Below, piece by piece: positions 1 to 11,900 of a stretch of 64,000 nucleotides of DNA. Position numbers and translations under genes: made by a program. Position 1 is the first letter of the stretch. Each line of letters opens with the position of its first letter. Below the pieces are notes generated by a model. That model saw nothing but the letters and a program-made list of their open reading frames with translations, did no database searches and had not been told where the DNA came from. Origin of the DNA: Toxoplasma gondii ME49 (Eukaryota; Apicomplexa; Conoidasida; Eucoccidiorida; Sarcocystidae); contig NC_031472.1 of NCBI RefSeq assembly GCF_000006565.2, positions 1,291,727-1,355,726 of the forward strand. The letters run 5' to 3'.

Positions 1-587
1 ACAGGATACCGCGGAAAAGCAGGAAAGTCCGTGGCTGCATCCCCCGAACGGCCACCGCGCTTCGGGCAGACCAAGTCCGCCGAGTTTCCGACGGCGCGCT
101 GGACGTCATTGCCGTCGCCGTTTGCCGCAGTACGGAGAGATGCCTTCGGAGTCTGTGTCTGACGCGGACATGCTGTCGGTCCATCTGCTCCGTCGGAATT
201 GCCACGAAAGGAACAGTTTTCTCCAGGCGCTTCAAGCTGCAGCTCCTGTTCATCTGTAGTTGCGGGACTCGCTTGGGGGCGATCGCACTGACCTGAGCCA
301 CGGGCGTCAGGTTCTGGAAACACAGGCTGGCACTTGGCAGTCCGCGACTGAAGAGCCTGAGCAACTCTCTCCCAGAATCCATCGGCAGTCAGCGGATAAT
401 CCCCTTTTCGGCCAGGCAGGCTGCGTCGTGGGTGTGCCTGTCCCTGTGAGCTTTCTGTGTATTCGGGCAGGCGGGGTCTACTTGACAACTGTGGGGTACC
501 TACGCCGTAGAACAAGCTGGAGGGAATCGGGGCTGGGGAGGAAGCCACTTCGGCGGTAGCGGGTGGCGCTCGGGCTTCGTTGTCCAT
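1..587 (-). CDS. Partial CDS of unknown function, running off the left edge
   Basis: On the minus strand one frame stays open from an in-frame stop near 780 down to base 1, a length rare by chance here. The first ATG is at 587 (start MDNEARAPPATAEV), with G at -3 and G at +4, leaving at least 195 codons; the 3' part lies outside the window. The product is hydrophilic and rich in Pro, Ala, Gly, Asp and Glu, with scattered Cys and no membrane segment, signal peptide or known motif. The residue mix resembles the low-complexity N-termini of other coccidian proteins. I do not recognise a family. An intron inside the stretch, or a start further upstream by splicing, cannot be excluded. Confidence 0.55.
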   Translation of the reverse strand, partial: MDNEARAPPATAEVASSPAPIPSSLFYGVGTPQLSSRPRLPEYTESSQGQAHPRRSLPGRKGDYPLTADGFWERVAQALQSRTAKCQPVFPEPDARGSGQCDRPQASPATTDEQELQLEAPGENCSFRGNSDGADGPTACPRQTQTPKASLRTAANGDGNDVQRAVGNSADLVCPKRGGRSGDAATDFPAFPRYP

Positions 588-2322
588 GTCCGGGCAAAAA
601 ATCACTTCTATGGGAATATAAGAGGCAAGACAAGTCCCCGAGTGACTCCACGCTTTCAGACGGCTGAAAACGGATTTCTTTTGACGGCGCACTCGACAGG
701 AAGCTCGTCGAGAACCCAGACCTCTGGCGCTCAATCGACTACAGGGGAAGTTTATAGATATGGCCGTAGGGCATACTTTTTAAGAAAAATGGCGCGCGAA
801 AGAATGGGTTCCGTAGTCGGAAAGGGAACTGCTTCGAGCGAAACACTTGCAAGTGTGCATGATACCACTGTGCCGGAAAAGCTGTCAGGCTGGACGGGGG
901 GCAAATCGCTGTCTAGGGAGTGGAGTTGGAGGTTCATTTGCTTGCTTGGGGAAACGGACGCAAGAGGACACGCAGCGGAAAACGAGAGTCGAGATGAAAA
1001 ACGCGCAGAAACTTTTTTTCCTAGGCAAGAGAAGTCCGGAGTTTCCTACAGACATGGCTTCCTCCCAGTTACGTCGACGCACAGCCTGCACACCCGTACC
1101 ACGTGTCTTGTCAAAAACAGATGTCGAGGGTGAAGGTGCCACCGACCAGCACTCGATCGTGTCCTGCTTGTCTTGCCATCGACTGACAGACATTTGAGCA
1201 ATCGACTTTTTCCCAGAGTTTTCATTGCACGGTGAGCGAAAATACAGAAGTCGCTGGAGTTCTTCAACTCTGGGATTCCGCCAGTGCCGTCCCGGTTTCG
1301 CATTTCTAACAGCCGGTACATCTACGCACGGTCGGGACTTCGGTCTCTCGTGATTGTTGAATTTTTCCGGATGGACATATGTGTTGTGCTTCCGGGGTAT
1401 CACAAGTTCAGTAATTAAGTACAGGGGCATTTATCAAGCGAGGTAACGCGGTGAAGAATCCGATGATAAGTGCAGAGACTCTGTCTACTGAAAAGGGTAC
1501 GAAGTCTAGGTGGCGTATGGTATGACCATCGCTACTAGTCTAAACGAGGGTAATTGAGTTTTTTCTTTATATATCGGGAATTCGGAAGACGTCTTTCCAA
1601 GAAGGCGCGCGATATTATCATTCCCGGCGTTGCGAGTGAAGAGTCTGTCGAACTCGAGTGTGGGGTGGAACAACTTGATGCCAAACGCTGTGGCGAGCCT
1701 TTGCATATTTGTTTGACAACCAGCAAGACTCGACTTCCTTTGAAACACTGAAAGCGACACATAAATGTATCTCAGTGTCACAGAAAACGATGCGCGCGAT
1801 AAGAGGAAACAACGCTCAGTACTTTGTTCCGGAGGGCGCAGAACCCAGCCGGCTGCTGCTGGAAGGCGCCAGGACTGCGCACGCCAGAGTCAAGACGAAG
1901 CTGGTAACGTGATGCGTGTTTTCCTGCTTGTGTCGAGAGTGGAATCCGAAGAACCACTGATGCTTGCATCTCTAGTGTCGCAGTGCGGAAGACAGGGAAC
2001 TTCGTATTCATCCAGAGGGTAAAGCAGTTCGCTTGACCGAGTTTCCTTCGGACGATTATGTTGGAAGCTGACCGTGTACTGCATTATACGAGTCACACGT
2101 TAGTGGCAAGACTCATGTAGTCAAGGTGGACTCCAGGACACTGCATTGTTGAAGGTGGCGGCCGGACACACGTGTTTTCGCTGCTCGCTACGACCAAAAA
2201 CAAAGTTTTTTTTACGACGTACTACACTGCAGTGACTCACCGCATTTGAAAGTGCATTCTTGCTCCAGATGAAGGTACATACACTATCGCGCGTATCCCT
2301 TTTCAGAGCAAATAACAAGGGT
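588..2322. other. Spacer between two minus-strand genes; nothing firm seen
   Basis: This 1.7 kb stretch holds the 5' flank of the left-edge gene and the 3' flank of the membrane protein gene. Open frames on both strands are short, overlap one another and show no family resemblance or consistent residue bias. No RNA gene or strong repeat is visible. Confidence 0.5.
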
Positions 2323-4095
2323 TTATAAATTCTGCACAATCTCCCCTTTGACCTCAGAACGGCCTCTCGCTGCCAACTGAACTTCCTGCGTGTACTCACA
2401 AGGCATAAATATAGGCTCAGAGTGCACCGCGTCGATTTCAACGGAAACAAGCCCGCTTGCCATTGTTAGTTTAGGCTTCGAGGTTCGAAGCTGAAACTGG
2501 GCAAATCCTTCACTGAGGCAGGCGACCATAATTTCTAGGGCGATCGTCATGTTGTCCGTGTTCGGGTGCCAAATCTCCTGCTTTGAAACCTCCAGAGGAA
2601 GTTGAATGCTGCTGCGGGGGCGAATCGTGTAAACCACCGTTGTCTGCCTGTCTCCTGAAACCATGTCGCTTTTTTGTTGAACCTGTCCGATTCCGTGCCA
2701 CTCTGGGCACAACCCGTGGCTCGCTCCGGCAACGTCTTCCGACTCTGTCCTTGGAGGACATGCAGTGGCATTGGCAAACTGGAGGTAACTAGGAAAAGGA
2801 CCACGAGAGGCAGCGGGTGGTGCTGAATCTGAATTTCCAGAGTTTCCACTGACGTCACCAGATTGTAATTCCTCGGTCCTTATGTGACTCCCAGGCTTTC
2901 CGTGGCGGTCACTGCCCCGCTCCAATCGACTGGGCACATCGGCAACGCTTCTCCCCGGGCTCAGAGCGTCGAGAATATCCTGAACGAGCAGCGGGTTCTC
3001 TAAAAGTTCGTCGCCGGGTTCCCAACCCTGGACTTTCCAGCCTGTCTGGGGAGTTTCCGTCACCAGAATTTCTCGCGCGCCGCGGTCGATGGCCACGCCG
3101 TTCACTCTGGAAGGGTGGAGTTGCCTACCTGGGACATAGGAATGTGCTGTCCAGAGTTCATGGGGCAGGCCATCGCCTTCCTGCATGAACAAATGGCCTA
3201 ATGCGTCTTCGTCGCTCCAGTTGTGGAACTCTGAAGACAGGCGACGTTCTTTCGGAGGACCTGTTGGCTTCTGGTTTTCCGTGGCGGATTCAAAAAGGCC
3301 GTGATGTCTTGAAATGAAAGACTCGCCGGCCAAACGCCGCCGCCGACGGTATAGTTCTGGAGGGAAAATCGTCGGTTCCTCGGCACTGCCAGGAACAGTT
3401 GAAGGAACAAACGCAACTGTGGCCTCAAAGCCAGGGTGGTGATTCGCCCAAGGAAAGGATGCTGTCCGATTTCTTGCTGTCTGTTCGTGTGGAGTCCTCT
3501 CATGAACCTTGCGCTCCGGTGGGTTCGTGGTTTCACCTGGCGTCGACTCTCCGCGTTTCACCTCTGTGTGTGCCACCGAGTACGCCTTGGGAGACGGACG
3601 AAAGAAAAGAGAAAGATCAGAGATTTCGATTTCCAGTGGCAGCAACATGGGGTTGGACCCCTTAACATTCACTTGCAGGCTCTCGAGCAACACTTCAAGA
3701 TGTTCTCTAACGGGCGAAGAAGCAATTCGTAACGGCTGTATGAACCGAATATCGGTAAACTGCAGAGGATTTCCATGTTGAGCGAAGGAGTAAAAGTCCA
3801 GAACCACGACAGCGAACGCTGCAGCTCCTGCTGCCAAGAGAATAAGAATGACCACGACGCAACAAATCAACAGGCTGGAAAAGCTCGGCTTTTGCTGTCG
3901 CTTTACCTGCGCTTTCTGTTCGTTCTTGGTTTCAATAGAAGGCTGAGGGACGTTTCTGTGGCTGAGATGACTGCATTGGAAGGATTTATCGGTTTCGAGA
4001 AGTGTGATTTCACTGGTGCTTTCTGGGAAATGTTGTTCGCTGGTACGCGCTGCAGAAAGTTGTAGTGGCCGGTGGTCGGCGTGATGGGCTGCCAT
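2323..4095 (-). CDS. Single-pass type II membrane protein with possible WHy/LEA2-like fold
   Basis: An uninterrupted frame of 590 codons starts at the ATG at 4095 (MAAHHADHRPLQLS) and ends in TAA. The frame extends upstream only through non-ATG codons. About 75 hydrophilic residues precede one strong hydrophobic segment (SLLICCVVVILILLAAGA, about residues 78-100). No signal peptide precedes it, so a type II anchor is likely, with roughly 490 residues in the lumen or outside. Directly after the segment comes a beta-rich part containing QVNVKGSNPMLLPLEIEI. A second beta-rich part, with TIRPRSSIQLPLEV, lies near the C-terminus. The two are separated by about 300 low-complexity, Arg- and Pro-rich residues. 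The pattern of anchor, strand and Asn-Pro recalls WHy/LEA2 domains split by an insertion, but this is a weak inference. Possible N-glycosylation sites include NRT, NWS, NAT and NMT. Confidence 0.8.
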   Translation of the reverse strand: MAAHHADHRPLQLSAARTSEQHFPESTSEITLLETDKSFQCSHLSHRNVPQPSIETKNEQKAQVKRQQKPSFSSLLICCVVVILILLAAGAAAFAVVVLDFYSFAQHGNPLQFTDIRFIQPLRIASSPVREHLEVLLESLQVNVKGSNPMLLPLEIEISDLSLFFRPSPKAYSVAHTEVKRGESTPGETTNPPERKVHERTPHEQTARNRTASFPWANHHPGFEATVAFVPSTVPGSAEEPTIFPPELYRRRRRLAGESFISRHHGLFESATENQKPTGPPKERRLSSEFHNWSDEDALGHLFMQEGDGLPHELWTAHSYVPGRQLHPSRVNGVAIDRGAREILVTETPQTGWKVQGWEPGDELLENPLLVQDILDALSPGRSVADVPSRLERGSDRHGKPGSHIRTEELQSGDVSGNSGNSDSAPPAASRGPFPSYLQFANATACPPRTESEDVAGASHGLCPEWHGIGQVQQKSDMVSGDRQTTVVYTIRPRSSIQLPLEVSKQEIWHPNTDNMTIALEIMVACLSEGFAQFQLRTSKPKLTMASGLVSVEIDAVHSEPIFMPCEYTQEVQLAARGRSEVKGEIVQNL

Positions 4096-5991
4096 GATTT
4101 GAACCAAGCGAAAGAAAGCGCCGTCTCAGGGTGGGTAAACACTGATCGATAACGATACTTACAACGAGTCGCACAGAATCCTTGTTCCACATAGATCGGC
4201 GAAGCCAGTTAAGAAACCAGTGTCACAGCGCTTGTACAGAGCTCCTAGAACTCGGACCTACAACAAAAACGGATATTTGACATGCACTGGGCCAACTGTC
4301 GACGAAGGGAGGTATCCTTAACTGAAATGCAGAGAAGTCTCGAGTAGACGGAATTCCACAACACGTGACCGCGATGTATTGCTTCTTTGAAAAGAAGATG
4401 ATCCAGGAACGAAACAAAACAGACAAGGTACAACCAAACGACAGAACCGTGTGCAGCAAGTAGGCAGGTCTCAAAATGAATCAACACCGCCGTCAATCGC
4501 TCCAGGTTGTTAGCATTCGAACGGGCATTTCCGGACTCTTAACGGTAGATTCGGGCAGCGATGCTAACGCGGGAATTTCCCAAAGTGCATCTTCCTGGAT
4601 ATTCAAATAAGAAACCGAAGAGGAATCACTGCATTGTTCAGCCGACTGCCGGGTTTACCAATTAATCTTTCCGAAATTCTCATCCGTTTTCCTACAAGAC
4701 GATCCGGGTGACAACTCTGCTGTGTGCAATGCTGGCAGGCCTCGATGGACCTTTCTGGCAACAAATCTGTTCCATTGTACAACTAGTGTACAGCAGGAAT
4801 TCGTCTTTGTGTCGTCAAACAACTCCAATAGCTAGCAGAGTGGTTTCTGCGGAAGGGCACCTTAATTTTTCTGCGATCGAGCCAAGCCTTACTCTGAGCA
4901 CTGGTAGAGAACACGGGCTCATTTCCTTCCACATAGTTCGCTCAAAAGTTATTTTGCGTCCACGACTAGGTCGGCTTTCTCTACACAGAACCATCGTTCT
5001 GTGCGCTCCCACGAGTTCCATCATTTCGAAGAAACATGCTCTTGCTTGCGGCCAACGTTGTCGCTGGATGGAAGACCTTGGATATGAAATGGCCAGAGGT
5101 GCCGCACAAACACTCACTGCAGCACTTCCGTTCTATCTTTACCACGGGTCACTGGCTCTGATGGCGTGATTTTGGAAGACTTAAACGTCGCCATCGTGAC
5201 ACAAACGAAGCACAGTATGCGGTATTACAGACAGAATAAGTGTTCACCGCAATACTCCACCTAGACTATCTATGAAGCAGGCACATTTGCCTGTTCGACT
5301 ACTTCAGCATGTCAAATCCTGCTTTGTCTAGCATTGTAAGGGAGGACATTCACATACGCTGCGATTTCCAGCTGCATTCACCGGAGGCCTGTGGATATCA
5401 GCAATTTTGTGAATCACCCACGAGCGCCTGCGTGTTCAGTGTGTACCGATGCATCCGTCCACCGAACGTGATTGGCAAAGATCACTCAACACTCGATCGG
5501 CGTGGTATTTCTGCAGAACTCCTGACAAGATGTACGGCTCTTTCCAACCAGAAACATGTCTTTGTGGATTCGGTTTCTCGCAGTTGTTACCGACGCTCAG
5601 CCTATCGGATGTGTGAAATGGCAAACGACCACCGAGGTCGCTTCAGTGACAACTTTGGAGTGTCTGTCTCCAATGAAGATCCCCTTTTTCTCTGGAGCCA
5701 ATTCGCAAAAGGAAACGAGGATCACTTCCCCGTCTCTGGTATTTCTCTTTAGTATTTCCCGCCGGACATACATCGGCAATAATCGACAACAACGACCTTT
5801 CGTACTGTTTGCCAAGCGTGCACGGTCTTTTCGGATTTCCTGGATTTCGTCTCCGCCGTTCGAAATCAGAGTTACGGATTCTTTGCAAGACTCGGAAACA
5901 AAACAAGCAAGACAGCCCTCCCCAATCGGTGTCCCCTCGTACCCCTTTGAAACGTCGGCAAAAATGCTCCCCGTGAAGACTGCTTTCCTGT
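4096..5991. other. Spacer: 5' flank of membrane protein gene and 3' flank of helicase gene
   Basis: No convincing gene is visible in 1.9 kb. A plus-strand frame at 5309-5752 and others near 4708-5169 have no recognisable content. They lie where the helicase 3' UTR and the membrane-protein promoter are expected. Confidence 0.45.
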
Positions 5992-8900
5992 CTACAAATA
6001 GAGGGAGGATGAAAAGACAATCCCGCGACGGATCTTCTTGATTCCCTCCAAAAACTTTTTTTCAAGGTCGGGGTTTCCAATCGACTTGGAGGCACAGGCC
6101 ATTTGCCGCATGAGTTCTTCCAGTCTACGAAGACAGCGAATGACGGTTCCTTCGTAGATCGAGGTGCCGCTGAGGACATCGGCGAATTTCTCGCCTTTTG
6201 CCCACCGGTACGTAAGCGACATAATTGCATGCTGGAATTTATTCACGTAATCGTCCACTGTCTGCGTGCACGGAGAGGCGGAATTCTCCGACGGCTTCGT
6301 CGCCGAAGACCCTACGGGGTCAATGTATCGACTTTCCACGCACACCGCCGCAATGTTCTTTGCCACTTCCTTCACCTTCTCCAAACCTGGAGGAACACCG
6401 GGAACAAGCCGCACATGCACAAAAATACACATTCTGACACGCAAACACACATCAACGGAAAAACCCAGTGCTACACAAGCGATAAGCAAAGTTGCAGTGA
6501 CACTGATGTCCCCAAAGAGTGGCGAGATGCCGTCCACCTTCGCGTAGACTCTCTAGACACAACGAGGCGTGCATGCGGCAAAACATGGAAACGACAATCC
6601 ATAAGAAGAACCAGACACAATGATAAAACTCGATTCGAGATGCACCAGTTACAAGCCCAAGCCACCAACATAGTTCACGACCGTCGGAGACACTCCGCTG
6701 TCGGTGGAGCTCAATGGTAGAGCAAAGGACTGAAGATCCTTATGCTATCAATTCGATTCTGATTTTCAAATTTGTAATTACCATTTTTTTATTTTGACAA
6801 AAATTAAAGATTGTGGCTTTGTGCTCAAAATCGAGTCCTCTCACTAGAGCCGAAAAGAAAACGAAAACCACTTCTTGCTTTTCGCCAGATCGCTTGGGCT
6901 TGATCGAACCAAACATACCGGTGATTTAGTCGTATGTCTGTCATCACCATCTCGGGGAGACATCAATAACGATAACACGTTTCTGATTAACCGAAACAGA
7001 CATATATATATATATATATCTATATATATCTATATATATATATATATATATGATTGTAAATTCGTATGGTTATACACAGGTGGCTCTAGGTCTATCTGAG
7101 CACACGCAGATATAGACGTATATGCATATATATACATATACAAAGAGTTACATATTTATATTTATATATATTTATATATATATATATATATATATACGAT
7201 CACGGCGCATGGCGTGTTGACTTACAAGTGAGAAGGACCTCTTCTTTGGGTTCTGGTTCGTCGTGTTTTTCTTGGAAAACGAGGCAACTTAGAAGTGCGC
7301 AGATCGCCTCGACTTCCATCGTTTCGAAGACGTTTTGGAAAAGCAATTCGGCAGCCACCAACTCGTCGGCAGTGGTGATTTCGCATGCAACTCGACCCTT
7401 CACAGTCACCACGTCGTTGGCGTCGAGGAAGTCCAGTTGCCGCAGCACGCGTCGCATCGCTCTCAAGGTGTCCTGAAGACCGCGAGAACTCGGGGAGAAG
7501 AACGGAAACTCACGGAGGAGAACGGAAACTCACGGAGAAGAACGGAAACTCACGGAGGAGAAGACGCGGCACTCCAGACGGCAGAAGACAGGAAAGCGCA
7601 GAAGCGATGGAGGGGCGAAGAGCGGAAGAGAGAGAGAGAAAACAGCGAGCAGAACAGAGCGAGCAGAGCGAGGATACGAGGAGCTGGAGGAGGAACAGCA
7701 ACCAGAGAGACACGGCAGAGAGAGAAAAGCTGGAACGCGAGTGAGGGGCGTGGAGAAGGGGAAACGAGACGGAGAAGCGACGGCACAAGCGACAGAAGGA
7801 GAGAGAAACAAGTAGGAAACGAGACAGTCAAAAGGAGAGTCCGGTGAAGATCGATTCACAGAGGGGATGGAAAGCGACGACAACCTCGAGGCGAACAGGT
7901 GAGACAGACGAGACTAGACACATCTGCTGCAAGAGAGCAACAAGACGGAGAACGAGGACAGGAACAAGAAGAGACAGAGTGCATAAGCGGACGAGAAGAC
8001 GAAACTGTAGAGCAAGCGGAAGTGGAAAGACGCAATAGAGGAATGAGTGGGAGACGGAATAAGGGGATAATCCAGGAGGGAACAGAGACTTACCTTCATA
8101 ACAAGTTGTTTTTGGCTGTCCAGAGACTCTCGAAGAATTCGAAGTTTCGTCTGCAACTGGACGCGCCGGTGGTGAGCGTCGTAGTATGTCCCACATAGTG
8201 GGTGTTCGTAGAGAGGATTCTGCGTTAACCGCTTCTCCTTCTCCGCAATCGCAGCCACTAATTCCTTGATAAGAACACAAAACAAAGCTCTCCACAGTGC
8301 CAGTTGAAAACCGTCATCCACCCAAACATGCCTCTGTACTGAGACCTGAGTCATATTATATATATACATATATATATATAGATAGATAGATAGATAGATA
8401 AATGTATATGGTTGTGCGTGTCAGTCTAGTTGAGTACGCCGGCATGGATGTGCATATACGTAGCTGTGTAACTGTACATACATCAGCATACATGTACGTA
8501 CAAACATAAAATTGTCTAGAGTCGCTTTCTGAGAGGCAGTTTGCGATCAAAGGGTGCACGCGGGGAAGAAGAAAACTGAAGAAGCATTGAAGACAATGGA
8601 TTCGTATCACCGTGTTCCTGCGCGGACTTACTGGGAGACGCGGCTCCGGAATTTTCATTTCTTGGATCGGATCCAGAAGTGGAATGCCTCCTTCCGGCTG
8701 AAGCGAACGCAAGACACGATGCGACTCCGAACGCGAAGTTGCAGGAAAGAGGAAGTGAAAAAGAAGAAGCAAAACTCAAACACGCACGCGAGAGAAGGAG
8801 ATGCGAAAGGGGAAAGAAGACAGAACAAGGGGGAAGGAGAAAGGAAGGACAAGAGAGGAGAACCCAAAAGAGGAAGCCGCAAGGAAAACCAGACACAGGA

Positions 8901-11900
8901 AGCAGCTGGACGAAAAAGAGAGAAGAACGAAGAGAAGAAAACCGGGAAGCAGAGAGATGGATGGACGATCGGCGAACGGATATAATGCGGAAAAATCGCG
9001 AAAAAAGGGGGAACGTCCAATGTGCAGCAAGACGCATCGTAAACAAGGCGAAGAAGCGATGCGACCTCCGAAATACGAACCTCGAATCTCTTCTCGACCT
9101 TCTTGAGCTGGAAATGAAGAGAACGACGCGCGTCTTCGGAGCGAACGTCGACACCCACAGGGAGGGTCATCCGGCACTTGCTAATGCTGCGAATGCATGA
9201 AATCGTGAAAGAAACAACCTGAAAAAACACAAAAAAAACAAAACGGAATGGAACGGAACGGAAAAAGAGAAGAGAGACAGACGAATGCAGCGCCAGCTTG
9301 GATGCAAGAAAGGGGAAACTCACCACGTAAAAATCGCACACCACTGGCTGAGAAAAATACAAATCGTCGTGACACCCACCAGGACCAACGAAAACCACGA
9401 CACGCCAGACCTTAAAGTCACCATGTGAAAAGCAAAGAGACGAATCTATTATACATTGATGTAAATATATACATGAATATGCACAGCATATGCATACAGA
9501 TATACAAATACATATATTTTTATACATACATACATACATACATACGAATATATATATATATATATATATGCCCTGTCAAGTTCTATCTGTATTGAAGTCT
9601 TTCTGTATATATGAGTTTACAAATGCGATCATGTTTCTACGAGTGCCGACGTGAGTGCGTCCTTTCTGGGAGCTGTCTTTCTCCGCAGTTGTATGAGAAG
9701 TCGCGCGCGCGGTTTGTCCTCAATCGCTTCACTGCGTAAAGCTGCAGACATCTTGTCTAGCCGGCAGTGAACAGTGCTTGATTCGCCTACAACGCGGTCG
9801 TGGTCGACTCAGGGTATTCTCTGTCCTACTAAACACTCGCTCTTCATCTCAGCGTACGCGCACTGCCCTCCATTGTCGGTGGTCCCCCAAACTCCTTTTG
9901 AAAGCGTCTTCTTCCTCACCGCGAGGACGTAGTCTTTCTTCTCGACGCCTCCGTTGACGCTTTTTGCAGGCTGCGGCTTCTCAGAGGCCGCGACGGCGCC
10001 CGTCGCGCCTTGTCCATGGGTCTCTCGGATGCTCTCTGGTGTGCAAGCAACCAGACAGTCTACCACGAGCTGCTCCGTGGGTCCATCCCTCACTGCGTTC
10101 GTCGAAGGCACACAGCGCTTCGAAATCTAAAAAAAGCCGAGAAGAACAGGGGAAGAAGAAGAAAGAAGATGCACATAAGAGCAAAGATACCGAGGAGCAG
10201 CGTGCGTGATCTGTCGATCTGCATCTTCTACCCAGTTGTCTCTTTGCTGTTGTACTTGTCTATCTATCTATAACTGTCTCTCTATCAATCTATCTATATC
10301 TGTCTCTCTATCAATCTATCTATACCTGTCTCTCTATCAATCCATCTCACCCCTGTCTATGTGTCGACCAATCAATTCATCGCTCTATCTACCTGTATAG
10401 AGATACGTATATTTACATACAGATATGTATATCGGCACCTCCCTATCGAGCTGCCTGGCTCACTGTCCATCCATCTGCAACTACCTATCTCTCTATCCGC
10501 CTAACCATCAATCTAAATGTAGATCTCGCTGCCTTTCTACATCTATCGATTCCTACGGTTCCGTACAAATGTATTACATTGCATCCCCCATTCCGTCTGT
10601 GTGAGCCAGTTAGTGCCGATCTCAAAGTGCGTTTGTGTTCGTCTCTCTATTGGCGGATCCGAATGGGCTACCACCGTGTAAATGCACGCTCTGCGAGAGA
10701 CGACAGTGGACCTGTGAGTGAGTAGATCTCGAACATTCTCTGAACCGGTGCACCGTTTTCCTTCTCCATTTTTCCCCCTCCCCCCCTCCCCGCCCAATGG
10801 CTGCCTGTCGCCCACGAGAGGATGCAACTCCGACAGAAAAGAAACCATCGAAGAAAAAGTTCTTTTTCGCTTACTTTGCTCAGACACGTTGCCCATCCCC
10901 AGTCGGTGCCGCTCTCGTCTACAAGGCGAACGATGCGGCCCGCTTGCAGGTAGCGCAAAATATATTTTTCTTGCATGGCCAGATCTCGGAGCTCCTTCCC
11001 CAATCCCGAGAGGTCGTGCTTCAACTCGTAGTACTCCCGTACAGCCTGAAGTCAAGTAAAAACAACTCGATCTCTCTTTCAAATACTCACTTCATTGTAG
11101 TATATATATATATATATATATATATATTTGAAGAAGTAGTGGAATGATACGGGAGTGAAATGCACCTTTTCTAATAGAAAAATAATAAACATATACATGT
11201 ATGTATGCATTCATTAGGAGCGTTTACAGATAGATGCAAACATATGTCTATGCAGATAAAGCGGCCCATGCGTGTTTGTGGGTCGCCCTGAAAAAGTGCA
11301 CTTGTCTTGAGGAAAGGCGACGGTGGTTTTTTTTTGACATTTCTCAGGAAATGTTTGTGGCTTCAGAAGACTCACCGCCTCGACATCGAAGGAAGGTCTG
11401 TCGGCTTCGTCTACGTCCGCAAGCGCGTGGATGTCCTTTACTTTCTTCACCTCCTCCTCAAGTTCTTCCTTCTCCTTCTCCAAATGCAGAGCCTTCCTGT
11501 TTCTCTGAAACTGAAAGAACGCCAGCGATTCAGAGACGCGAAACTCGAAAGTGAAAAAAGCGCGAAACACAACTCGCGAAGACGAACACCCTACACCAGA
11601 CTCTCTAACCGCATCCTTGAGTTCGCCGACTCTGTCGCTGCATCTCTCTTTCTTTCCTTCTCCGGTAGCTGTCATGTTTCAATGTCGGTTAACCTTTCCT
11701 CGTCCTTACGTATACTCAGGGCATGCAATACCAGTCAGATAGCAACTGAAGCTGGACTTCCCCTCTGCGTCGGTTGCCTCTCTAGTTCTGGCTTCTGGCT
11801 TTCTTCTCTACGCATGTCTTCCGAAGTCACTTCTTCGCCGTCTGCGAGTTTCTCCCCTCGTCACTTTCCCTCCCGATCCTTTCTCCTCGCTTCCCTGGTT

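Noticed and set aside
5309..5752. Plus-strand frame of 147 codons
   Set aside because: No homology, no coding bias, and it overlaps the expected 3' UTR of the helicase gene.
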